From contig JACCVK010000291.1 in NCBI GenBank assembly GCA_013698195.1, positions 1-5,143 of the forward strand: a stretch of DNA of 5,143 bases. The letters run 5' to 3'. This document shows positions 1 to 5,143 of this stretch, one piece after another (within the stretch, counting starts at the first letter, position 1; every line of letters begins with the position of its first letter). The position numbers and the translations under genes were made by a program. This DNA comes from Actinomycetota bacterium. Its GTDB lineage: Bacteria > Actinomycetota > Thermoleophilia > Gaiellales > Gaiellaceae. The notes under the pieces were generated by a model, which worked only from the letters and a program-made list of their open reading frames with translations, did no database searches and was not told the DNA's origin.

Positions 1-1520
1 CGCTCGGCGGCTGTCTCTTCGAGTGCCGCTGCGCGCTCGATCGTCACGCCGCCGACGCCCGGGTACTGGAGGGCGAACCAGCGGAGGATGCTCGCTTCGC
101 GACCAGCCTGCTCGGCATCTTCGAGAGACGCTCCGGCCAGGCGCCTGGTGTCGAGAAGAAAGGCCAAGTGAGGCCGCGCGACACGGTCGCCCGCGATGGC
201 CAGCGCGAGCGTCGTCAGGAGCTCGAGCCCGTCCTCGTCCACGGGTGCGTTGACGAGCTTCCACGTGTCCTCGAGCGAGAGACGACGGCCGCGCTCCCAG
301 AGACGTCGCTGCACCGCGTCGAGCCTGAGCCTGATCGGTTGGAGCGACTCGACGGCGAGCCAGCTCTCGTGCGCCCATTCGCGAATCGCGACGCGATGCC
401 AAGCGGCGAGCGCGGCATCGAGGTAACGCGGGTCGTCCACGCCGAGATCGGACAGTCGCGGGCGGATCCTGGCCTCGTCCACTCTCCGGTAGCCGCGGTG
501 CCCTCCGGGTAGCTCGACATGTGGCTCGAGCCCCGACTCGACGAGCTCCGCGTCGGCTTCGCCCCAGCCGAGGCCGGCGAGCACGCCGACATGCCCGCGC
601 TCGACAAGTCCAAACCGGCCGGCACGACCAGCGATCTGCGCGAGCTCCCACGCCAGCAGCGGCCGCCTCGACTCCCCGTCGAACTTCGTCGTCTCGGCAA
701 AGAGCAGGGTCTCGCAGGGAAGATTCACCCCGTGCCCGAGGACGTCCGTCGCGACGCACACGTCCGCGGCCCCGGAAAGGAAACGGTCGATCTCTTCGCG
801 CCGCGAGGCGAGCGGCATTGCGCCGTAGAGGACGGCAACCCGGCCCGGATGGCGTCGGTTTACCTCCCCCGCGAGCGCGAGCACCGCGCGACGGCTGAAT
901 GCGACGACGACTGTGCCGGTCCGAAGCGACGCAAGCGTCCGCTCGCCGACGAAGTCGAGTGGAAGCTTCCGCTCGAAGACCTTGAGCTCTGCCTCCGGGA
1001 ACGCACGCTCGACGAGCGGAAGAGCGTCCAGGGCGCCGAGCAAGAGGATCTGCCTGTACTCACCGCCGAGTAGGAGCCGAGTCCACGCTGAACCTCGCTC
1101 CTCGTCGTCAGCCCATTGCACCTCGTCGAGCACGAGCAACTCGCCCGCTTGGGGGGCCATCTCCACCGTGGAAGCGATCACCGGTGCGTGGTCGTTGATC
1201 CGCTCCTCGCCGGTGACGAGGCCGACCTTGTCCGGACCGAGCCGCTCGCCGAGCCGGAGGTGCGCCTCCTGCGCCAGCATCCGCAGCGGCCCCGCATAGA
1301 CGCCTCGGCCGACGGCAGCGAGCTCCTCGAGTGCGGCGTACGTCTTCCCCGAGTTCGTCGGACCGAGGTGCGCGACGACCCGTTGAGGCGGCACGATCCG
1401 CGCTGGGAGCGAGATCTCGATCCGGCGCTCGGCCTGCTTGACCGCCTGCGCAGGCTTGCGCGCGCGCTCGGCGCGGCTCGGCCGCTTCTGTCGTCCGCGT
1501 GGTGGGTGCCGGTGCCTCAT
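1..1520 (-). CDS. Suv3-like superfamily 2 RNA/DNA helicase (3' end beyond window edge)
   Basis: The frame stays open for 506 codons from ATG (1520-1518) to the window edge, so the C-terminus is missing. Visible motifs, in residues from that start: Walker A GPTNSGKT 53-60; motif Ia region GPLRMLAQEA 78-87; LVTGEER 101-107; STVEMA 117-122; motif II DEVQ 132-135; VVAFSRR about 205-211; ATDVLGHGVN 257-266; motif VI QIAGRAGRFG 295-304. This set, above all GPTNSGKT, TGEER, DEVQ and QIAGRAGRF, is that of Suv3, the ATP-dependent helicase of the mitochondrial RNA degradosome. KLVNAPVDEDG (421-431) and the following helical stretch resemble the Suv3 C-terminal region (APIN in human SUV3). The first 35 residues are rich in Arg/Lys, perhaps nucleic-acid binding. 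An in-frame TGA at 1526-1524 makes ATG 1520 the earliest start; no Shine-Dalgarno is obvious. It lies 70 bases after ftsX on the same strand, so co-transcription is possible. RNA unwinding or turnover is inferred from the family; the bacterial substrate is unknown. Confidence 0.9.
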   Translation of the reverse strand, partial: MRHRHPPRGRQKRPSRAERARKPAQAVKQAERRIEISLPARIVPPQRVVAHLGPTNSGKTYAALEELAAVGRGVYAGPLRMLAQEAHLRLGERLGPDKVGLVTGEERINDHAPVIASTVEMAPQAGELLVLDEVQWADDEERGSAWTRLLLGGEYRQILLLGALDALPLVERAFPEAELKVFERKLPLDFVGERTLASLRTGTVVVAFSRRAVLALAGEVNRRHPGRVAVLYGAMPLASRREEIDRFLSGAADVCVATDVLGHGVNLPCETLLFAETTKFDGESRRPLLAWELAQIAGRAGRFGLVERGHVGVLAGLGWGEADAELVESGLEPHVELPGGHRGYRRVDEARIRPRLSDLGVDDPRYLDAALAAWHRVAIREWAHESWLAVESLQPIRLRLDAVQRRLWERGRRLSLEDTWKLVNAPVDEDGLELLTTLALAIAGDRVARPHLAFLLDTRRLAGASLEDAEQAGREASILRWFALQYPGVGGVTIERAAALEETAAE

Positions 1521-1590
1521 CGGTCAACCGTAGCGGCCGCCGGCAAGGGAAAAGCGGGCGCGCGAGTCCGCCGCCGCCGAACTCCGGGCG
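1521..1590 (-). other. ftsX-helicase intergenic gap with a weak hairpin
   Basis: This 70-base spacer is very GC-rich. On the minus strand GAGTTC and GGACTC (plus 1579-1584 and 1564-1569) can form a 6-bp stem with one G-U pair around a 9-base GGCGGCGGC loop. A T-rich stretch (CTTTTCCCTT, plus 1545-1554) follows only about ten bases later, so this is at best a poor intrinsic terminator or attenuator. Nearer the helicase start is a GCGGCCGC palindrome (1533-1540). I see no convincing promoter or Shine-Dalgarno, so readthrough from ftsX is the simplest assumption. Confidence 0.25.
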
Positions 1591-2469
1591 TTAGACGCGA
1601 AGGAACTTGCGGAGCGTCAACCCGGAGCCGAGCGCCCCGATCCCGAGTCCGACCATGAGCAAGATCAGCGACGTCCACATGAAGGGCATCGCCTGCACCT
1701 CGGCACTCGTGCGGTCGTTCGGGAGGATCGACGGGACGGCGATCTCGCGACCGAGGAAGAGCAGGAGAATCGCTGCGAGCGACCCGACCAAGCCGGTCAT
1801 CAGGCCTTCCAGCATGAACGGCCCGCGCACGAACCAGTTCGTCGCGCCGACGAGCTTCATCACCTCGACCTCCCGTCGTCTGGCAAAGATCGACAGGCGG
1901 ATCGTATTCGCGATGTCGATGGTGGAAGCAACGAGCAGGACGACGATCGCGATCAAGAAAACGATCTGGATTCCGCGCGCAAGCGCAAGGATGCGCTTCG
2001 AGACCTCCTGGCCCCAGGTCACCTCGTCGACCGCGGCGAGCTTCGCCTGCTGGATGTCCAGCGCGATCGTCTCCGTGTCCTCGCCCTTGGTCGGGACGAT
2101 GTCGAAGGAAGCGGGCAACGGGTTCGACGCCAGATTCCTGGTCAGCTCAGGCGAGCGCTTCTCCATGATCTTGAGCGCCTCGTCCTTGGTGATGAACTTC
2201 ACGCCGCCGGACTTCACCAGCGCGTGCGACTCGAGAAACGTCCGCAAGTCGTTGATCTGCCTCGGAGTCGATTCGTCCTTGATGAACGTATGAACGGCAA
2301 GTTCCTTCTTCTTCGAGTCCGACCAGGACACGAGCCAGGTGCCGAGGCCGATGAACACGCCGAGCAGGAACATCCCGACGAGCACGGTCACAACGGCTGC
2401 GAGCGTCGTCGACTTGTTCGCGCCGATCGAGCGGAGCGCCTCCGAGGTCAGAAGCCTGAAGCGCGTCAT
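1591..2469 (-). CDS. ftsX: Cell division protein FtsX (ABC transporter-like membrane subunit)
   Basis: The product is 292 residues, normal for FtsX. Topology fits the family: a short cytoplasmic N-terminus, TM1 at about 22-47, a large extracytoplasmic domain at about 50-165, then TM2 at about 167-187, TM3 at about 220-240 and TM4 at about 263-284, ending in the basic tail RKFLRV. The most telling stretch is 188-225, with NTIRLSIFARRREVEVMKL and LVGATNWFVRGPFMLEG, the conserved cytoplasmic loop and TM3 entry of FtsX. FtsX pairs with FtsE in the inner membrane. In well-studied bacteria the complex uses ATP hydrolysis to activate peptidoglycan hydrolases at the division site through the external domain; the partner here is unknown. 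The ATG overlaps the ftsE stop in an ATGA (2466-2469), so translational coupling with ftsE is likely. The stop is TAA at 1593-1591. Confidence 0.96.
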   Translation of the reverse strand: MTRFRLLTSEALRSIGANKSTTLAAVVTVLVGMFLLGVFIGLGTWLVSWSDSKKKELAVHTFIKDESTPRQINDLRTFLESHALVKSGGVKFITKDEALKIMEKRSPELTRNLASNPLPASFDIVPTKGEDTETIALDIQQAKLAAVDEVTWGQEVSKRILALARGIQIVFLIAIVVLLVASTIDIANTIRLSIFARRREVEVMKLVGATNWFVRGPFMLEGLMTGLVGSLAAILLLFLGREIAVPSILPNDRTSAEVQAMPFMWTSLILLMVGLGIGALGSGLTLRKFLRV

Positions 2470-3227
2470 TCGGAGCCGTATCCGCCGCGGCGCTCGTCCC
2501 GGACGAGCTTTCCGTCCTCGAGCGCGATCACGCGCTTGCGCATCTTGTCCACCATCTCACGGTCGTGCGTGACCATGAGGATCGTCGTGCCCGTGCGGTT
2601 GATCTGGTAGAGGAGCTGCATGATCCCGACGGACGTGTCGGGATCGAGGTTGCCGGTCGGCTCATCGCAGACCAGGAGCGGCGGATGGTTGACGAAGGCG
2701 CGGGCAATCGAGACCCGCTGCTGCTCTCCGCCGGAGAGCTCCTCGGGCCGGGAGCCCATCTTGTGCGCGAGGCCGACCATGTTCAGCACCTCTGGCACCT
2801 TCTTGCGGATCTGCGCGCTCGACTCGCCCTGGACGCGGAGGGCATAGCCGATGTTCTCCGACGCCGTTCGATTGGGGAGAAGCTTGAAGTCCTGGAACAC
2901 GCAGCCACAGTTCCGGCGTAGATGCGGAACCTTCGAACGCTTGAGTCGCACGAGGTCGCGGCCGCCGACGACGATGCGACCGGAGGTCGGCTCGAGCTCC
3001 TTCAGGATCAGTCGGATGACCGTGGACTTGCCGGAGCCCGAGGCGCCGACGACGAAGACGAACTCGCCTTTCCCGATCGTGAAGGACACCCGATCGAGCG
3101 CGACGACGCCCGGCTCGTAGACCTTGCGGACGTCCTCGAAGACGATCATCTCCGAGCCGCTCTGGTCCGCCGTCGTTTCCTCCGGCGTCTCGAGCGACTG
3201 GACTTCCGGCTCGGCGATCGCCGTCAT
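2466..3227 (-). CDS. ftsE: Cell division ATP-binding protein FtsE
   Basis: The frame encodes 253 residues with a complete ABC ATPase domain: Walker A GASGSGKST 61-69, Q-loop FQDFKLLPN 111-119, signature LSGGEQQRVSIARA 164-177, Walker B LLVCDEP 184-190 with catalytic Glu189, D-loop NLDP 193-196 and H-loop His221 in VTHD. KVYEPGVVALDRVSF and the signature region fit FtsE better than other ABC proteins, and the adjoining ftsX settles the call. It is expected to be the cytoplasmic nucleotide-binding subunit of FtsEX. The first 26 residues (acidic, Pro/Thr/Ser-rich) precede MIVFEDV, where many FtsE proteins begin, so a start at ATG 3149-3147 is an alternative. Upstream of ATG 3227 there is only a weak AAAG; upstream of 3149 a GGAG abuts the ATG too closely to serve as a normal ribosome binding site. 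The stop overlaps the ftsX start by four bases. Confidence 0.96.
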   Translation of the reverse strand: MTAIAEPEVQSLETPEETTADQSGSEMIVFEDVRKVYEPGVVALDRVSFTIGKGEFVFVVGASGSGKSTVIRLILKELEPTSGRIVVGGRDLVRLKRSKVPHLRRNCGCVFQDFKLLPNRTASENIGYALRVQGESSAQIRKKVPEVLNMVGLAHKMGSRPEELSGGEQQRVSIARAFVNHPPLLVCDEPTGNLDPDTSVGIMQLLYQINRTGTTILMVTHDREMVDKMRKRVIALEDGKLVRDERRGGYGSE

Positions 3228-3256
3228 CTTTGTGTTTGTCGCGAGAGAGGCATCGA

Positions 3257-3280
3257 GTTACCCAGTGGTTTACCCAGTGG
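3257..3280. repeat. Two-copy 12-bp tandem repeat upstream of ftsE
   Basis: GTTACCCAGTGG (3257-3268) is followed directly by TTTACCCAGTGG (3269-3280), so TTACCCAGTGG occurs twice at a 12-base period with only the first base of each unit differing. Each copy ends in CCAGTGG, an inverted repeat around one central base. The pair lies 30-53 bases before the ftsE start. It could be a paired protein-binding site, or a chance or slippage duplication. A period of 12 does not equal one helical turn. Confidence 0.6.
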
Positions 3281-3350
3281 CCAATGAAGATTCATGAGCG
3301 CTGATGCAGTCCCCACAGGCTGCTCCGGCTCGTAGAAGGCGAGGATTCTA

Positions 3351-3363
3351 CCGGACATTCCGG
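3351..3363 (-). other. Short inverted repeat just after prfB
   Basis: CCGGACATTCCGG is a perfect 5-bp inverted repeat with a 3-base loop, starting 8 bases beyond the prfB stop codon on the minus strand. The following minus-strand bases (TAGAATCC) are not a T-run, so it is not a standard intrinsic terminator. It could stabilise the 3' end of the prfB message or be coincidental. Confidence 0.2.
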
Positions 3364-3371
3364 CGGACCCT

Positions 3372-4479
3372 CTAGAGCACTTTCCCGGCGGCCTTCGCCA
3401 GCAGGTAGGCGTGGACGAAGTCGTCGATACCGCCGTCGAGCACGGACTGCGTGTTCCCGACCTCGACGTCGGTGCGGTGATCCTTTACGAGTTGGTACGG
3501 ATGGAGCACGTACGACCGGATTTGACTTCCGAATCCGATGTCCTGCGCTGCTCCCCGCTCTTTGGCGAGCTCGGCCTCGCGTTTCTCCTCCTCGAGCTCG
3601 GCGAGACGCGACTTGAGCATGCGCAGGGCGGTTTGCTTGTTGGAGGTCTGCGAGCGCTCGTTCTGGCACTGGACGACGATCCCGGTCGGAATGTGCGTGA
3701 TCCGCACGGCCGAGTCGGTCTTGTTCACGTGCTGCCCACCAGCGCCGCTCGAGCGGTACGTGTCGATACGGATCTCGGCGTCGTCGATCTCGATGGGCGC
3801 GTCATCGGCCAGAAGGGGCGCCACGACGACCTGCGCGAAGGCGGTATGGCGCCGGTGCGCCGCGTCGAAGGGCGACAGCCGCACGAGGCGGTGCACGCCG
3901 CGCTCTGCCTTTGCAGTGCCGTACGCGTTCTCGCCGCGCACGGCCACCGTCGCGGACTTGAGTCCCGCTTCTTCACCCGGGCTCGCCTCGAGCATGTCCG
4001 TCGCGAAACCGCGGTCCGAGGCCCACCGCAGATACATGCGAAGAAGCATCTCCGCCCAATCCTGCGCATCCGTGCCGCCGGTTCCGGCGTGGATCTCGAG
4101 GAGCGCGTCGCCTGCGTCGTAGTTGCCCGTGAAGAGCGCATCCTCTTGCAGGCGCGCGAGCTCGTCCTCGAGCGGACCGAGCTGCCCGGCAACGTCGTCC
4201 TCGAGCGTCGGCTCGAGCGCGAAGAGCTCGTTCGCGTCCTCGTACTCGCTCCGCAGCCGCTCGTAGCGCTCGAGCCTGCGCGTCAGTCGTGCGTGCTCGG
4301 TGGAGATGCGGGCCGCGCCCGCCTGGTCGTCCCAGAATCCCGGTTCGCCCATCGTGTCTTCGAGCTCATCGCGGCGGCGCGTGAGGCGATCGGGGTCAAA
4401 GGTAATCACGGACCCAGGCGAGCTGGGCCCCGATCTCCTCGAGTCGCTCGCGAAGCGGCTTGCCGTCGAGCTCGGTCAC
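3372..4479 (-). CDS. prfB: Peptide chain release factor 2, with programmed +1 frameshift
   Basis: RF2 recognises UGA and UAA stop codons in the ribosomal A site and triggers peptide release. The gene is in two frames. The first starts at GTG 4479-4477 and runs 27 codons (VTELDGKPL... to WVRDYL) to a UGA at 4398-4396. A +1 shift at CUU-UGA-C joins this to the second frame at GAC (4397-4395), which continues DPDRLTRRRDELE to the TAG at 3374-3372. The joined product is 368 residues, against 365 in E. coli. In full-length numbering the stop-recognition tripeptide SPF is at 202-204 and the catalytic GGQ at 247-249 (in YRSSGAGGQHVNK), both three positions before their E. coli counterparts; the residue matching E. 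coli position 246 is Ser. FWDDQ near the N-terminus is also typical. GTG 4479 is the only common start codon after the in-frame secA stop; I see no Shine-Dalgarno. A start at GTG 4409 would drop the leader and give 345 residues, which I consider wrong. The gene lies 42 bases after secA. Confidence 0.96.
4395..4401 (-). promoter_or_regulatory. prfB programmed +1 frameshift site (CUU UGA C)
   Basis: The minus strand reads GAT TAC CTT TGA C in the leader frame, the slippery heptamer used by most bacterial prfB genes. When RF2 is scarce the ribosome pauses at UGA, peptidyl-tRNA slips from CUU to UUU, and translation continues with GAC. When RF2 is plentiful, translation ends after 27 codons, giving autoregulation. 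The UGA is codon 28, against 26 in E. coli. The usual stimulator, AGG GGG placed three bases before CUU, is replaced here by CGT GAT. Confidence 0.93.
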
Positions 4480-4521
4480 GCGGGCGATGGTAGCGGGCGC
4501 GCTGGCTGAGTCAGGCGGGAG
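4480..4521 (-). other. secA-prfB intergenic spacer
   Basis: These 42 bases separate the secA TAG from the prfB GTG. I see no hairpin-plus-T-run terminator, no purine-rich ribosome binding site and no promoter hexamers, so the two genes are probably on one transcript. The prfB leader is in the same reading frame as secA, separated by that stop. Confidence 0.4.
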
Positions 4522-5143
4522 CTAGGCGCCGTGGCAGCGCTTGTACTTCTTGCCCGACCCGCACCAGCAGGGATCGTTTCTGCCGATGTCCTTGTGCTCG
4601 TTTACAGCTCGCGACTGAAGCCCGAGCGGTGAGGAGGGCGGCGTGGCCACTGCCGTCGCCGCTGCTCCGGTTCCCGCCGCCGCGATCACATCGGCCCCCG
4701 CCGAAATGTCGTGCTCGTAGTGCAGCTCACCGCCGCGCGACTCGACCGGCTCGAGCGCCGGTGGCTCGAGCTCCACGGCGACATGGAAGAGCGTGAAGAC
4801 CACGTCGTGACGGATCGTCTGCGACAGCTCTTCGAACATGGTGTGGCCCTCGCCGCGATACTCGACGAGCGGATCCTTCTGAGCGAACGCCCGCAGATGA
4901 ACGCCCTCGCGCAGGTAGTCCATCGACTCGAGGTGCTCGCGCCAGCGCGTGTCGACGACCTGGAGGATCACGTAGCGCTCGATGTCGCGGAGCAGGGCCG
5001 ACCCGAGCTCTTCCTCACGCTGCGCGTAAGTGTCGACCGCATCGCCGACGAACTCGTCGATCAGAGCCTCGCGGTCGCTCGTGCTCACGCCTTCCTCTGC
5101 GAGCTCCTCCATCGTGATGTCGGTGCCGTACAGCGACTGCATG
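4522..5143 (-). CDS. secA: Protein translocase ATPase SecA, C-terminal part (5' end beyond window)
   Basis: SecA is the cytoplasmic ATPase that pushes preproteins through the SecYEG channel. Only the last 206 or so of the usual 850-950 residues are present, and the frame is open at the right edge, so the first Met seen (5142-5140) is internal. Residues 57-99 of the fragment (YVILQVVDTRWREHL, then MDYLREGVHLRAFAQKDP) match the helical scaffold and two-helix-finger region of SecA, followed by EELSQTIRHDVVFTLFHV. Next comes a poorly conserved linker rich in Ala, Thr and Pro (about 125-180). The C-terminus is a SEC-C zinc motif with Cys192, Cys194, Cys203 and His204 (NDPCWCGSGKKYKRCHG), known in other SecA proteins to bind zinc and to contact SecB or ribosomes. 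The ATPase motifs lie outside the window. The stop is TAG at 4524-4522. Confidence 0.97.
   Translation of the reverse strand, partial: MQSLYGTDITMEELAEEGVSTSDREALIDEFVGDAVDTYAQREEELGSALLRDIERYVILQVVDTRWREHLESMDYLREGVHLRAFAQKDPLVEYRGEGHTMFEELSQTIRHDVVFTLFHVAVELEPPALEPVESRGGELHYEHDISAGADVIAAAGTGAAATAVATPPSSPLGLQSRAVNEHKDIGRNDPCWCGSGKKYKRCHGA

Larger units (their letters stand above)
3228..3371 (-). promoter_or_regulatory. prfB-ftsE intergenic region, possible ftsEX promoter
   Basis: At 144 bases this is the longest gap in a tightly packed row, and parts of it are less GC-rich than the genes around it, so it is the most plausible place for an ftsEX promoter. Reading the minus strand, TAGAAT (plus 3345-3350) resembles a -10 hexamer but has no good -35 at 16-18 bases. 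A second weak candidate is TTGGCC (plus 3279-3284) with TAACTC 18 bases downstream (plus 3255-3260), which would span the tandem repeat. Neither is convincing alone, and ftsEX may simply be read through from prfB. Confidence 0.3.

Noticed and set aside
519..1073. Plus-strand frames (184 codons at 519-1073, and others at 168-512 and 1116-1658)
   Set aside because: They lie largely opposite the helicase coding frame, which carries conserved motifs throughout, and look like its antisense shadow.
1527..1590. An intrinsic terminator between ftsX and the helicase
   Set aside because: The only hairpin is short with a G-U pair, and the T-rich tract is about ten bases away and interrupted by C residues; kept only as a low-confidence structure.
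1607..2293. A 228-codon plus-strand frame antisense to ftsX
   Set aside because: It lies wholly within ftsX, whose family hallmarks and membrane topology are clear; the antisense product has no coherent domain.
3292..3669. A 125-codon minus-strand frame across the end of prfB and the gap before ftsE
   Set aside because: Most of it overlaps the RF2 catalytic domain in another frame, and its Arg/Ser/Pro-rich product lacks any motif.
4396..4479. prfB as a pseudogene or two broken pieces because of the early in-frame UGA
   Set aside because: The stop sits exactly in the CUU-UGA-C programmed frameshift heptamer after a leader of normal length, and the joined protein aligns end to end with RF2 spacing.
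3411..4493. A 360-codon open frame on the plus strand, antisense to prfB
   Set aside because: It overlaps almost exactly the clearly identified RF2 gene, its product shows no recognisable motif, and long antisense frames are expected opposite GC-rich coding DNA.
1..5143. CRISPR array, tRNA or rRNA gene, insertion sequence, or defence cluster
   Set aside because: I saw no regularly spaced repeats, tRNA-like cloverleaf, rRNA signature, transposase motif or terminal inverted repeats; the window is almost fully occupied by the five genes described.

Overview
The window is GC-rich and compact, and every gene I can support lies on the minus strand. Read in transcription order (high to low coordinates) it holds the 3' end of secA, a complete prfB (release factor 2) expressed through a programmed +1 frameshift, ftsE, ftsX, and a long helicase frame that runs off the left edge. 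All long plus-strand frames are antisense shadows of these genes, which is common in GC-rich DNA.

The prfB-ftsE-ftsX order is the arrangement known from Actinomycetota such as mycobacteria, and secA just upstream of prfB also fits a bacterium of that kind. GC richness, alanine/arginine/glutamate-rich proteins, GTG starts and a Suv3-type helicase next door make a deep-branching actinobacterium (for example a member of Thermoleophilia) my best guess. This is inference from context only; there is no rRNA or other phylogenetic marker here.

Region by region: 4522-5143 is the SecA C-terminus ending in the zinc-binding SEC-C motif. 4480-4521 is a 42-base gap. 3372-4479 is prfB: a 27-codon leader frame ends at UGA inside CUU-UGA-C (4395-4401), and the other 341 residues are in the +1 frame. 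3228-3371 is the only sizeable intergenic stretch (144 bases); it holds an 11-base sequence repeated in tandem at a 12-base period and a short GC-rich inverted repeat. 2466-3227 and 1591-2469 are ftsE and ftsX, overlapping by ATGA. 1521-1590 is a 70-base gap. 1-1520 is the helicase, with every motif of the mitochondrial-type Suv3 family.

Functionally this is mostly housekeeping. SecA drives protein export, RF2 terminates translation at UGA/UAA and controls its own level by frameshifting, and FtsEX is an ABC-type membrane complex that in studied bacteria controls peptidoglycan hydrolases during division. The Suv3-like helicase is the least expected member. I found no mobile element, CRISPR array, tRNA or rRNA, and no new multi-gene system. 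The points most worth checking are the prfB frameshift site, which lacks the usual AGG-GGG stimulator, and the helicase.
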